From Photobacterium alginatilyticum (GTDB lineage: Bacteria > Pseudomonadota > Gammaproteobacteria > Enterobacterales > Vibrionaceae), in NCBI RefSeq assembly GCF_009910675.1, contig NZ_RSEJ01000039.1, forward strand, positions 1-47,058: a DNA stretch of 47,058 nucleotides, read 5' to 3'. Each line of letters starts with the position of its first letter. The first letter of the stretch is position 1. Under the pieces are notes generated by a model. It had not been told where the DNA came from. It saw only the letters and a program-made list of their open reading frames with translations, and made no database searches. The position numbers and the translations under genes were made by a program. Positions 19,003 through 28,342 of this stretch are shown in pieces.

Positions 19003-19686
19003 TTACTTACTCTTTATCAGAACCAAACCAAAACTGTCATCTGACTTAAGTTCCAGTGAATCACCTTCAATAAGATCTCCGGCTTGAACAAACACACCAT
19101 TAGCCTTAGCGGTACCCTCAGAGATCATGGCGATAAATGGCTGCTCACATTCAACGGTCTGCCCCTTTGCAATGAAACCAACCTGACAGACCATATTGCT
19201 GTTGAAGCTCTCACCGTTATTGCCACCTAATACAGTCGTAAGATCTCCCTGTTTTAAGGCAAAATTCTGGTACGCAGGCTCCAGCCCGGTTTCTGGCGGC
19301 AAAAACCAAATCTGCAGTATTTCAGCTTTGGTATTATTTCTACTGAACTCGGCATGTTGCATACCTGTACCAGCACGTTGAACCTGAACACCGGGACCTT
19401 CGATAACGGTCCCGTCTCCCAGGCTACCTTTATGCCCGACAGCACCGTTCAAAATAACGCTGACGATATCAACATCATTATGTGGATGCAGAGGCGCCCC
19501 TTCATTTGGCTTAAAATAGCCGCTCGCAAGGTAAATGAAATCCCCCAAACCATGGCTGATGTCTTTACGGTTCTTTGCATCTTTCCAAATCAACGGGCTC
19601 TTCACCATATGAGTTTCGACGATGCCCGCAAAACCACCCACCGGGAGATCATTACGATGGATTATGCGTAGTGGTTGTGTATTCAT
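19003..19686 (-). CDS. Pirin-family cupin protein
   Basis: The 227-residue cytosolic bicupin has the pirin metal site: HPH in GAPLHPHNDVDIVSVI and the His-x-Glu of GMQHAEFS. Pirins bind iron and some act as quercetinase-like dioxygenases or redox sensors. The start has TAAGGAG upstream. It is the first gene of the operon with the two exported proteins and is divergent from a LysR regulator across about 169 bases. A regulator paired with pirin is common. The substrate or partner here is unknown. Confidence 0.88.
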   Translation of the reverse strand: MNTQPLRIIHRNDLPVGGFAGIVETHMVKSPLIWKDAKNRKDISHGLGDFIYLASGYFKPNEGAPLHPHNDVDIVSVILNGAVGHKGSLGDGTVIEGPGVQVQRAGTGMQHAEFSRNNTKAEILQIWFLPPETGLEPAYQNFALKQGDLTTVLGGNNGESFNSNMVCQVGFIAKGQTVECEQPFIAMISEGTAKANGVFVQAGDLIEGDSLELKSDDSFGLVLIKSK

Positions 19687-19819
19687 TTTGTGTTCTCCTT
19701 ACGGCTCTTGCACACGGTAAGCATCCGTAAATCTAGTTGAGTTTAGTCAATACCCATAGGGTTGCTCCTTTGTTAAAGACGATAAACCATTCCTGCCAGT
19801 ATTAAATCTATGTTAATTT

Positions 19820-19834
19820 GAATACTGGGTATTC
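19820..19834. promoter_or_regulatory. Palindromic LysR-type operator candidate
   Basis: GAATAC-TGG-GTATTC is a perfect 6-bp inverted repeat with a 3-base centre in the pirin/LysR divergent region, 22 bases before the LysR ATG. Related CAATACCCAT and CCAGTATT sequences occur nearby, at about 19746-19756 and 19796-19804. Such clustering is typical of LysR autoregulatory regions. Binding is inferred. Confidence 0.45.
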
Positions 19835-19855
19835 TTAGTGGGAATAGTAGAGATA

Positions 19856-20749
19856 ATGGATACACTCACTGCAATGCGTTCATTTGTAAGAGTTGTTGAG
19901 ACGGGGAGCTTTTCGGCTGTTGCCCGGGAGGAAAACACCACCCAGTCAACAATTAGCAAGCGAGTCGCTATTCTGGAATCAAACCTTGGTACGCAGTTAC
20001 TTGTAAGAGGGGGCCGCCTTCACAGCCTTACGGAGGCTGGGCAAAATTACTATGAACGGGTGGTTGGTATCTTACGAGACCTTGAAGAGGCCGAAAGCGA
20101 AGCGCGTTCTTTAATAGCTACGCCTCGGGGTAAACTGCGCGTATCTGTTCCGGTAATGTTTGGTACTTTGTACATTGCACCTGTTATCCCCGAGTTTTTA
20201 TCGGCTTTTCCTGAGGTTCAACTTGATCTAAAATTCAGTGAAAAGATGGTGAATTTGGTTGAAGAAGGCATAGACGTAGCCATTCGGCTGGGAGACTTAA
20301 AGGATTCTTCGATGATAGCCAAGCACTTAGGTGATGACGACCTGATTATTGTCGCCTCACCCACCTACCTGGAAAAGCATTCTGTCCCTCAACACCCAAG
20401 TGAGTTACGTACACACAACTGTCTTGTCTACAGTTTGGGAGCAAGCGGTAATACCTGGACTTTTTCTGATCAACACTCCGATACAACGGTCCAGGTCGCA
20501 GGAAATTTTCAGGGTGATAGCGGATGTGGGTTGATGGAAATGCTGCTAGCCGATGCTGGGATCTCATTCATGCCAAACTGGCTGGTTGCCCCTTATATCC
20601 AATCAGGTCAGCTTGTACACATTCTGCAGGATTACTATAAGAATTATCCTATTAATGCCGTTTATCCCCTCAACCGTAATGTTCCTCTAAAAACAAAAAG
20701 TTTTATGGATTTCATTCAACAAAAACTCAATCAGAACCCTATTTTATAA
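19856..20749 (+). CDS. LysR-family transcriptional regulator
   Basis: The 297-residue protein has the N-terminal winged helix (MRSFVRVVETGSFSAVAREE, then TQSTISKRVAILESNLGTQLL) and a LysR substrate-binding domain. I use the ATG at 19856 and not a GTG six codons upstream. It is transcribed away from the pirin operon and probably controls it. Its last codons overlap, tail to tail, the end of the LytTR regulator by 6 bases. That is a tight convergent arrangement with no room for a conventional terminator. Confidence 0.9.
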   Translation: MDTLTAMRSFVRVVETGSFSAVAREENTTQSTISKRVAILESNLGTQLLVRGGRLHSLTEAGQNYYERVVGILRDLEEAESEARSLIATPRGKLRVSVPVMFGTLYIAPVIPEFLSAFPEVQLDLKFSEKMVNLVEEGIDVAIRLGDLKDSSMIAKHLGDDDLIIVASPTYLEKHSVPQHPSELRTHNCLVYSLGASGNTWTFSDQHSDTTVQVAGNFQGDSGCGLMEMLLADAGISFMPNWLVAPYIQSGQLVHILQDYYKNYPINAVYPLNRNVPLKTKSFMDFIQQKLNQNPIL

Positions 20750-21559
20750 CCCTTTAAATAGACTCTGAGCGCTACGGCTAACAGGCAACTTATTCTTACC
20801 GATCAGTACCGAGAGTCTGCCGGTAAAGTCTTTATGTACTTTATCGATTGCTGAAACATTGACTATCGTTGAGCGATGGATCTGCCAAAAGTGGTCAGGA
20901 TTGAGCTGATTCACCAGTTCTTTCAGCGCACTGCGAATAACATATTCATCCGCTCCTTTCGCGGCATTCTCGTTCTTCTTGTAGACCGAGATATACTTGT
21001 CCTCGGCTTTGAAATATAAAATGTCCGCAACCGAAATAACATAGATATCGTCTCCTTTGCTGGCTTTCACCCAGTTCAGATATTCAACCGGCTTAGGCTG
21101 AGACAACTGGTTGATTTGCTCAATCAGGCTACCGAGCTGTTCATGACTATACTGCCCTTGTGCGGTATGACTATCAGCCCTTTCAGCAAGGCGAGCCTTC
21201 ACCTTGTCACATGCCTGTTCCAGACGCTGCTCCGAAAGCGGCTTTAACAGGTAATCAAGTGCATTTTGCTCAAACGCATTTATCGCATACTCTCTATAAG
21301 CGGTGGTAAAAATGATATGCGGCGTCTTATCCAGTTTAGACAGTGCCTTGGCGACCCCCATTCCGTCTAGCTCCGGCATTCTGATATCAAGGAAAACAAC
21401 ATCAGGCTGGTGAGTACTTATCGCTTCAAGAGCTTCTACACCATTGCCCGCTGCTGCCGCAATTTCAAGCTCAGGCCATACTTCTGCCAATGCCCGGCTC
21501 AAATGATGGCGTAAGATCGGCTCGTCATCTGCTATTACGGCCTTGGCAAACTTACCCAT
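20744..21559 (-). CDS. LytTR-family response regulator
   Basis: The 271-residue protein has a receiver domain with phosphoacceptor D58 (VVFLDIRMPELDG). A LytTR DNA-binding domain follows (about 165-265; KGDDIYVISVADILYFKAED and HRSTIVNVSAIDKVH). It overlaps the end of the sensor kinase gene by 8 bases, so the pair forms a two-component system. It is last in a seven-gene minus-strand operon and probably regulates it. Confidence 0.92.
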   Translation of the reverse strand: MGKFAKAVIADDEPILRHHLSRALAEVWPELEIAAAAGNGVEALEAISTHQPDVVFLDIRMPELDGMGVAKALSKLDKTPHIIFTTAYREYAINAFEQNALDYLLKPLSEQRLEQACDKVKARLAERADSHTAQGQYSHEQLGSLIEQINQLSQPKPVEYLNWVKASKGDDIYVISVADILYFKAEDKYISVYKKNENAAKGADEYVIRSALKELVNQLNPDHFWQIHRSTIVNVSAIDKVHKDFTGRLSVLIGKNKLPVSRSAQSLFKGL

Positions 21560-22622
21560 GCACTTCTCCTTGTTCCTGCAATGTCATCAATTGTGCCTTT
21601 GGTAAGCGGATCGTCGCCGTCACCCCACCCTCTAAAGGTTCTTTTATTGTCAGACTGGCCTTATTATCAAACAAAGACACTAACCTACCACGGATATTTT
21701 CCAAACTGACTCCATTCCCGCCGGAAGACATCGTCGGCTGAATACCTTTCCCATTATCCTTAACCTGCACCACAAGCTCATGGTTGTCTTCTTCTATGTG
21801 CAGCTCAATTGCGCCCCCTTCTCCCTTTGGCTCGATACCATAATAGACAGCGTTTTCAACAAGCGGTTGGATCAGAAACGGCGGAATCGGCAGCGTCAAA
21901 CTCACATCATTGCTGATAATTTGATAGCTCAACCTGTCACCCAATCGGATCTGCTGAATATCAAGGTATGCCGAAATAAGATCGATTTCCTCTTCCAGCG
22001 TCGTGACATCTGCGCGGGTTCTGTGCAGATTGGTATGTAACAGGTCAGTCAGACGAACCAGCATCAACTTGGCTTTAGCGGTATCCTGATCGATCAATGC
22101 AATCGCATTGGCCAGTGTATTAAACAAAAAATGCGGCTCAATCTGGCTCTGCAGCTGACGTAACTGACTTAACACCAAGGCTTTTTCCTGCTCAGACTGT
22201 TTTCTCCGAACTTGCTCCATCTCATGTTGAGCCAATAGCTTTTGCTCATAGGAGTAAAAGTAATAGAAACAGATAAGCGTGAACAATAACGCCAGCATAA
22301 TGACAGGTTTCATTTCGGCTAGTGACTGATAGGTATCTGGACCACTTAGCCAAAAAAAGGCATTGGCCGTACCCAGCACCATGGCAGACAGTACCGTTAA
22401 GACATTCACCTGTCGGTAACTCAAGCTCGGAAAAAAGTAGGTGGTAAACCTTGCCGTCGCGATGGCACTCGCGCCGTAGCCAAAGCTGATCGCGAGATCT
22501 TCATAGAAATTATCCGGCCACACAATGTAAGTGACGATAGCAATCCCCAAGCAAAACGCACTGGTGATCGCCACCGATTTCAACCAGGGAAACGGGTTAC
22601 CTGTGTACTCACTCTGACTCAT
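21552..22622 (-). CDS. LytS/YehU-like sensor histidine kinase
   Basis: The 356-residue membrane kinase has about four hydrophobic segments in residues 14-120. The His_kinase domain follows with the phosphoacceptor in QIEPHFLFNTLAN (about H164) and a HATPase domain (NAVYYGIEPKG, DNGKGI). The ATG at 22622 follows AAAGGA and shares one base with the stop of the barrel gene. Because it is co-translated with the transporter genes, it may sense the envelope state or substrate handled by that system. Confidence 0.92.
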   Translation of the reverse strand: MSQSEYTGNPFPWLKSVAITSAFCLGIAIVTYIVWPDNFYEDLAISFGYGASAIATARFTTYFFPSLSYRQVNVLTVLSAMVLGTANAFFWLSGPDTYQSLAEMKPVIMLALLFTLICFYYFYSYEQKLLAQHEMEQVRRKQSEQEKALVLSQLRQLQSQIEPHFLFNTLANAIALIDQDTAKAKLMLVRLTDLLHTNLHRTRADVTTLEEEIDLISAYLDIQQIRLGDRLSYQIISNDVSLTLPIPPFLIQPLVENAVYYGIEPKGEGGAIELHIEEDNHELVVQVKDNGKGIQPTMSSGGNGVSLENIRGRLVSLFDNKASLTIKEPLEGGVTATIRLPKAQLMTLQEQGEVHG

Positions 22623-23920
22623 CAAAATCGTCCTTTAAGATTTAGCAAAATCATACGCTTATCAGATAAATTACGGTAGACGGATTGTTTGTCACCAGTC
22701 AAAAAACGGGCCGCAATCTCTACGTCAAATTGCACATCGCCGGTATCAAGAATGGAATACCCTAACCACTGGGTCATTATTGCCCCTTTGTCTTGCGGAG
22801 AAAACAACACATCAAAGGTCGGTTTAACATTTTGCAGGCAGGATACATTGCGAGACCAGTCCCAGTGCTGCCAGGCTACCGGATCCAGTGTCCAATGAAA
22901 CATCACGTTATGGCTAACCAGATTGACATGCTGTAGAGGCTGGGCATAAGCATGCCTCAATCCGACAGGCATTTCATTGGCATGAATTTGCTCAGCATTC
23001 TGATAAGCTTGCTGCCACTGGCCGTAATCCCAGCTTCTGCTGTCATACCAATATTCCAAAATCACGCTCTGCCCACTTTCACTGGTCCATGTCAGCCCGG
23101 CCAACGCTTGTAGCCCGTTATCCTTTTTGTCAGAAATAACAGGCTCACGCAACGAATCTGGCACCCGGAAGCTAAAATATTCTTTCTGATACGCCGCGGA
23201 AGTGTGAAACTCCCAGGCATCATCCAGAATAGTCACCCAGCTACCACCAAGTAGACCACGCCTGACATCATCGTAATAAACAATTCCCTGCCATTCGCTA
23301 TCGCCAGCAAGCCCGTAACGTCTGATGCCGACTCCTTGCTGTTCATTAAGTTGATCCAGCTCGCTACCTTGTTGCGTGGTCCAGGAAGAATCAGCATAAA
23401 TTAGCGTCCACTCACCATTAGCGTCAAAATAAGAGGCAGCAGCGACTCCTGCCCCTTCCTCGACTTGGATACCGACCGGATTAGTTCTATATGGCTTGAT
23501 AATATCCAGCGGCCGATAACCATAACCAACACCCCAATCCACCCGCACCTTGCCGAGGGTAATATCTACGTCAGTACCTGCCAGCGATATTGCTCCCTGC
23601 CAGAACAGCTCCCTGACGATCAGCTCGCTATCGCGATCAACACCGGACTGGGAAGAATAAAGATCATTACCTTTTAGCGCCAACACTCCAAGCCACTGTT
23701 CGTAACCTAGTTCGACATCCAGCAAGGCGTTTACCGATTGCCATTGCTCATCCTGTTCATCAGGAAGGTATACGCTGTTTCTTGTATCATGATGCTCGAC
23801 ACTGACCATCCAGTCCCAGCTCGCATCCAATGTATTGGCGAATGCCTGTCGTGAAACAAACAGGCAAACGATCAGCGACACCAACCTAAGCCAACAGTAC
23901 AAAGCAGAAGAGCAGTTCAT
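22622..23920 (-). CDS. Outer-membrane beta-barrel-like protein
   Basis: The 432-residue protein has a signal sequence (VSLIVCLFVSRQAFA). It then shows alternating amphipathic strands rich in aromatic residues and ends in the barrel-type C-terminus ILLNLKGRF. GYGYRPLDIIKPYRTNP and LYSSQSGVDRD are distinctive, but I cannot name the family. It is not TonB-like, as there is no plug. It is encoded one base after the LolA-like gene and one base overlapping the kinase gene. The likely role is outer-membrane acceptor or pore for the ABC/LolA-like pathway. Confidence 0.8.
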   Translation of the reverse strand: MNCSSALYCWLRLVSLIVCLFVSRQAFANTLDASWDWMVSVEHHDTRNSVYLPDEQDEQWQSVNALLDVELGYEQWLGVLALKGNDLYSSQSGVDRDSELIVRELFWQGAISLAGTDVDITLGKVRVDWGVGYGYRPLDIIKPYRTNPVGIQVEEGAGVAAASYFDANGEWTLIYADSSWTTQQGSELDQLNEQQGVGIRRYGLAGDSEWQGIVYYDDVRRGLLGGSWVTILDDAWEFHTSAAYQKEYFSFRVPDSLREPVISDKKDNGLQALAGLTWTSESGQSVILEYWYDSRSWDYGQWQQAYQNAEQIHANEMPVGLRHAYAQPLQHVNLVSHNVMFHWTLDPVAWQHWDWSRNVSCLQNVKPTFDVLFSPQDKGAIMTQWLGYSILDTGDVQFDVEIAARFLTGDKQSVYRNLSDKRMILLNLKGRF

Positions 23921-23921
23921 G

Positions 23922-24695
23922 TTATAGCCCCGACACAGTATTTCGAGACAAATAAGCCGGATTGTAATACTTCGCCGCCAAGGCCACAGGAGAGATCTCC
24001 TGATAGTTGATGACTGTCTTTTTACTTGGCTGAATACGATCGTGCAGAGTCATGGCTACAACACTAGTACGGGCGTTTCGCTCCCCTTTGGTAAACCAGG
24101 CCTCTTTTGCCAACTTACCTGACCGAAGATACATGGTTGCCCGGATGGGAAAGTCACTCCCCTTTTCGAGCCACAGTTCAATACGCTGATAACTGGCGCC
24201 CGAGGTTTTGGCTGTCAGCTCCAGTTGGTTGACCATTACACTCTCGGACATCGGGAGTTTCAGCTCTAAAGACTGGACCCATTTACCCTGATAGTCGGCA
24301 CTCCAGGTTAAAGTCGAGATATCACCGACTGATGCTTCGCCCAGCAATTTCTGCATGGGGGTGATCCTGATAGGACGGCGGCTTTTTGGCATCAACAACC
24401 AATAGTTATCTCCCAACATCAGCATTTTTTGTCCTGCTTCAACTTTCGACTTAAACACCACCAGCGATTCACGTTCAGGACGGGTGTACACGGTATAATG
24501 GCGCGTTTTCTCCAGCTCATCGTTTTCATACAGCTGTACCTCAGACACCACTTTGGCTGCCGCACTATCCAACCGATACTGATCAGCCCGCTGCAAGATT
24601 TCCTCAACGCTTTTTTCAGGCTGGGCACTGACATTAAAAGCCAAAATGCTGATCAAAAAGCCAACCGTTTGCTTGAAATTAGACACATTACACAT
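23922..24695 (-). CDS. LolA-like outer-membrane lipoprotein-sorting protein
   Basis: The 257-residue periplasmic protein has a signal peptide (FLISILAFNVSA). The LolA-like fold of COG2834 type follows: VEEILQRADQYRLDSAAAKV, LVVFKSKVEAGQKMLMLGDNYW and the SRRPIRITPMQKLLGEAS region are typical. I set the start at the ATG at 24695, 58 codons inside a longer frame. It alone gives an N-terminal signal peptide and overlaps the permease stop by 8 bases. It probably carries a hydrophobic cargo from the ABC transporter toward the outer membrane. Confidence 0.87.
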   Translation of the reverse strand: MCNVSNFKQTVGFLISILAFNVSAQPEKSVEEILQRADQYRLDSAAAKVVSEVQLYENDELEKTRHYTVYTRPERESLVVFKSKVEAGQKMLMLGDNYWLLMPKSRRPIRITPMQKLLGEASVGDISTLTWSADYQGKWVQSLELKLPMSESVMVNQLELTAKTSGASYQRIELWLEKGSDFPIRATMYLRSGKLAKEAWFTKGERNARTSVVAMTLHDRIQPSKKTVINYQEISPVALAAKYYNPAYLSRNTVSGL

Positions 24696-25974
24696 ATGAC
24701 AAAGCCTCTGTAATTGGTTTGTTGACCCCTTTACGGGCTGAGAAAAATGCTGCAACCAGGCAAATGACAAGTACACCGCTCGTGGCGTATAGCACCAATT
24801 CCAGTGAGAAGTTAACCTGTAGCGGATAGCCCTCGCTGTAACCGGGAGGCGGTGGCATATTGACTTCAACCAGCATCAAAAACAGGCTCAGAGCTGCGCT
24901 CATCAGGGCACCGGTCCCGGCACCAATAACGGCCAGCAAACCGGACTCGCGTAAAAAACCTCTGATAATTTCACCGCGAAAACTGCCTAGCGCCGACAAT
25001 GTACCGATCTCGCGAGTGCGTTCTGTTACCGACATCGTCATGGTATTAAACAGGGAGACAAATACGACTAGCCCCATTACCAATCCCATCATGCCGAAGA
25101 TAAGGTCATAGAGATTTTTTACGTTATTGTAGAAAAATGCCCGGTCTTGCCATGGCGTCAGTTCAATGCCCTGCCCTTCGACCATTAAGTTGAGTTGACT
25201 GTCGATAAGCGGCATCATCGCATCGGTTTGAGCGGTATCATTCAGAAAGACAGACAAGGTACTGACCTTATCAGACAGCAACAGCTCTTGTGCAGACTGG
25301 ATGTGAATATAGAGCTGGCGTTTGTCTAGCTCAGGAACGCCCGTAGAATAAAGGCCACGCACCTTGAAGTCATAAGCATTTAACGCCCCTTCACTGGTTG
25401 TGGCCAGCAAGGTTATCCAGTCTCCGACTCCGACATTCATATTGTTAGCCAAATCGGCACCCAACATAACTTCGGGCTCAGCCGGATCATAGCGACTCGA
25501 AGTAACATCAGAGAGCGTTTTACCTTCCCTCATCGTTAGGAAAGGGCCTTTGAGGCTAAACTCACGATCATTCACCCCTGTTCCGGTGAAAATGGCGGAC
25601 TTGCTGCCGTTGGACACCAGCCCGGTAAAATAGATCCGGGGCTGAACGGCACGAACAGTGTCGTGTTTCAGTAACGCGCGGATCAGAATCTGCGAATGGT
25701 TCAGGCCATTGCTCAACGGCATCTCTTCGTCTTTTTCGAAATAGCCCGGCACACTTAACGTTATATGGCCGACATCGCGGGCAGTAGATTCCTGCAGTGA
25801 TTGATAGGTATACAGGCCAAAGCCGCCAGCGGCTGTCATCGCAAACACAGTGATCGCAATGATCATCACCGAGAGCAAGCTGCGGCGGGCGTTTCGCTGC
25901 AGATTAAGCCATGCCAACTTAAAGTAATAAGGCATCACTTTGTCAGCCAACTTGCTAATCGTTAGCTTACCCAT
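24688..25974 (-). CDS. FtsX/LolCE/MacB-type ABC transporter permease
   Basis: The 428-residue protein has one N-terminal membrane helix (SLLSVMIIAITVFAMTAAGGF), a large periplasmic domain (about 60-290) and three C-terminal helices with the FtsX-type stretch TMTMSVTERTREIGTLSALG. This is the mechanotransmission type of permease that extracts or expels lipoproteins, peptides or lipids and does not import solutes. It overlaps the ATPase gene by 13 bases and the LolA-like gene by 8, so all three are probably made together. Confidence 0.92.
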   Translation of the reverse strand: MGKLTISKLADKVMPYYFKLAWLNLQRNARRSLLSVMIIAITVFAMTAAGGFGLYTYQSLQESTARDVGHITLSVPGYFEKDEEMPLSNGLNHSQILIRALLKHDTVRAVQPRIYFTGLVSNGSKSAIFTGTGVNDREFSLKGPFLTMREGKTLSDVTSSRYDPAEPEVMLGADLANNMNVGVGDWITLLATTSEGALNAYDFKVRGLYSTGVPELDKRQLYIHIQSAQELLLSDKVSTLSVFLNDTAQTDAMMPLIDSQLNLMVEGQGIELTPWQDRAFFYNNVKNLYDLIFGMMGLVMGLVVFVSLFNTMTMSVTERTREIGTLSALGSFRGEIIRGFLRESGLLAVIGAGTGALMSAALSLFLMLVEVNMPPPPGYSEGYPLQVNFSLELVLYATSGVLVICLVAAFFSARKGVNKPITEALSYV

Positions 25975-26660
25975 CGCATTGCCTCCTGCTGGATATATCC
26001 GTCTAATAACTCAATCCGACGATCACAGCGCTCAGCCATCCGCGGATCATGGGTCGCGACAATAAACGTGGTTCCTATTTCATGGCCGAGATCTTTCATG
26101 ATCTCAACCACAGCATTGGCTGTCTGGCTATCAAGACTGGCGGTAGGTTCATCAGCTATCACCAAACTCGGTCGATGCACCAATGCGCGGGCAATGGCAA
26201 CACGTTGTTGTTGGCCGCCAGATAAATGATCAGGGCGATGATGAAGCCACTTCTCCAGCCCGACTCGTTCAAGCATCTCAGTTGCTTTCTGTTGCTGCTC
26301 TTGTTTCGAACATCCATTGAGATGCAATGGGTAGGCGACGTTTTCCAGCGCTGTCATTACAGGAACAAGGTTGAACCGCTGAAAAACAAACCCAAGCTGG
26401 CTCCGGCGAAATCTCGCTGCATCAGCAGACGATTGCGGTGCTGGTTGCAAGGCTGACGTGGTTTCCCCGAACAACACTTCCCCCTGATAGTCTCTATCCA
26501 GCAAACCAAGGATATTGAGCAGGGTGCTTTTTCCCGAGCCCGAAGGCCCGCAGAGCGCCACCATCTCACCGTTATCAATCCCCCCTGACACACCGTTTAG
26601 TGCGCACACCTCTTGATTGCCCAACCAATATTGCTTACGTATTCCAGAAAACTGGATCAT
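25962..26660 (-). CDS. ABC transporter ATP-binding protein (LolD/MacB type)
   Basis: The 232-residue ATPase has Walker A GPSGSGKST, signature LSGGQQQRVAIARAL, Walker B VIADEPTASLD and a switch histidine (VATHD). QRFNLVPVMTALENVAYPL is characteristic of the LolD/MacB/FtsE class, which works with FtsX-fold permeases. It starts 9 bases after the periplasmic protein gene and overlaps the permease gene. Confidence 0.94.
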   Translation of the reverse strand: MIQFSGIRKQYWLGNQEVCALNGVSGGIDNGEMVALCGPSGSGKSTLLNILGLLDRDYQGEVLFGETTSALQPAPQSSADAARFRRSQLGFVFQRFNLVPVMTALENVAYPLHLNGCSKQEQQQKATEMLERVGLEKWLHHRPDHLSGGQQQRVAIARALVHRPSLVIADEPTASLDSQTANAVVEIMKDLGHEIGTTFIVATHDPRMAERCDRRIELLDGYIQQEAMRWVS

Positions 26661-26669
26661 GTTTCCCCC

Positions 26670-27323
26670 TCAGCCCTGATTGACCATATCAATAGCCTTA
26701 AGCGTTTGCGGATGATTGGCGTCCTGTTGCTGCATTTGCGCAAGCCAGCTTCTCGCCTGTGGCATATCTTCTGCCCGAATTGCCGCCTGCACAGCAAAGC
26801 CATATATCCAGGCTGTCGCTGCAAAGGGTTCCTTTGCAAATTCCGGCTGTTCCAGCAAAGAAAGGTAAATGTCGTAACCACGCTCGAAGTAGTTAAACAT
26901 GTCAGGTAGCAGGGTAAATGTTGAGGCAGAGATAGCCTGCGCCAGGTAGTACTCATGAATACCAGAAATCACTCGCTGATCGGCAAGAGAAAGCGGATTG
27001 GCATCAAGCATGTCCAGACCCTTATCAATCTTGGCCAGACCCTGCTCGACATATTTCATTTTGTTCCAGGGCATCCAGGCATCACGACCTTTTAGTGTTT
27101 CAGTTCCGCCTAAATAGACCATTGTCAGCGGCTGTGGCCCTTCAGCCTCAATCAGGTTCTCAAGTTGCTGGTATACCGCTTCAACTTTAGCTTCATCCCC
27201 TGAAGCAGCTTGATTGTACAGGTTGATAATGGCTTCGATCTCGCTTGCCTGGACAAAGCTAGGTACCAATAACAGAGTGCTGACTAACATCACCCGTAAC
27301 TTTTTGGTAATCATCTGAATCAT
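26670..27323 (-). CDS. Periplasmic alpha-helical protein of unknown function
   Basis: The 217-residue protein has a signal peptide (LRVMLVSTLLLVPSFVQA). A helical, TPR-like body follows (EIEAIINLYNQAASGDEAKVEAVYQQ, AKIDKGLDMLDANP, MPQARSWLAQMQQQDANHPQ). I chose the ATG at 27323 with GGAGAG upstream, over one 12 bases earlier. As first gene of the seven-gene operon it is likely an accessory or substrate-recognition factor of the transporter. No catalytic motif is seen. Confidence 0.72.
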   Translation of the reverse strand: MIQMITKKLRVMLVSTLLLVPSFVQASEIEAIINLYNQAASGDEAKVEAVYQQLENLIEAEGPQPLTMVYLGGTETLKGRDAWMPWNKMKYVEQGLAKIDKGLDMLDANPLSLADQRVISGIHEYYLAQAISASTFTLLPDMFNYFERGYDIYLSLLEQPEFAKEPFAATAWIYGFAVQAAIRAEDMPQARSWLAQMQQQDANHPQTLKAIDMVNQG

Positions 27324-27586
27324 GTGTCTCTCCATTTACGTTGATATTTGTCTCGATAGTAAACACGGGGATTAAACGGCGTGTATCAATGCGACAAACT
27401 GCAGAACCAGAGAGCGAAACGAAGTAAAACGCGACCGAAGTGTCATGCTATAGAGCGAAAAAAAAGCAGGAGGACAAAGAAAAAGGGATTGTAAGAAAAG
27501 GTTAGATAATGTTGTGTGGCCAAAGCGGCAGCGGGAGCCGCCGCATCGATACCCGAACTGTCTTAAGGTCGTTGTTTCAACAAGAA

Positions 27587-28042
27587 TTACTCTACCGTTA
27601 CCTGCTCGGTTGAAACGCGCGACTCAATGCTTTCAATGGCTTCAACTAGCGAAGGCGACAAGATGGCTTTCTTGTTGGTTTTGAAGTTGAACATGACCAC
27701 TTTTGCTGTCCCTGACGTCGTTACCGCCCCGAGCTTCTTGCTGACGATTTCGTATTCCATGGTGAAACGATCTTCCTTGAGTTCGGAAACCCGGCTACCG
27801 ACATAGAGCGTATCCGGATACGTCACCGGCAACTTGTAACGGCAGCTGGTTTCACCCAGCACCGGGCCGATACCTGTATGTTGTATTTCTTCCATTAGGG
27901 CGACCTCTCGGAAGTACTCAATGCGCGCAGTTTCAAGATAGCGGAAATACACGACGTTATTTACATGGTTAAGCGCGTCCATTTCACCCCACGCCACCGG
28001 AATTTCTGTAATCACAGGGTAGCCTTTCAATAGGTCTTTCAT
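27587..28042 (-). CDS. 4HBT-fold acyl-CoA thioesterase
   Basis: The 151-residue hot-dog-fold protein has the active-site segment WGEMDALNHVNNVVYFRYLE, with the catalytic Asp followed by NHVNN, as in YbgC/FadM-like thioesterases. The ATG at 28042 has AAGGAG upstream. An in-frame codon 51 bases earlier would add a leader unlike the family. It appears monocistronic. The acyl substrate cannot be told from sequence. Confidence 0.88.
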   Translation of the reverse strand: MKDLLKGYPVITEIPVAWGEMDALNHVNNVVYFRYLETARIEYFREVALMEEIQHTGIGPVLGETSCRYKLPVTYPDTLYVGSRVSELKEDRFTMEYEIVSKKLGAVTTSGTAKVVMFNFKTNKKAILSPSLVEAIESIESRVSTEQVTVE

Positions 28043-28342
28043 ACATGCTCCTTGCCTTGTGGTGTTGATGCCGTCCTGCCCGATACTGCACACTCAGAAC
28101 ACTGGATACCGGCCGTAGAGCTTTTAATCTAACCTCGCACTAACAATATAGCAACATTTGAGCGTGTATCACCTTGATCTCACCACTGTATAAAAACCTT
28201 GCCGACAAACGAGCACTTCCATACAGACGGACATTAGTGGCACTAAAAAGACGTATTAGCCTTTCCACACAGTCAGCAGTTGGCGAACTTTTCTTCAGTT
28301 ATGAAAGCTCAGTGTAAAATTCCGTCGTAAAATCTGCGGAGG

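Noticed and set aside
24696..24869. 58-codon extension of the LolA-like protein
   Set aside because: It overlaps the permease gene and would bury the signal peptide. The ATG at 24695 puts it at the N-terminus.
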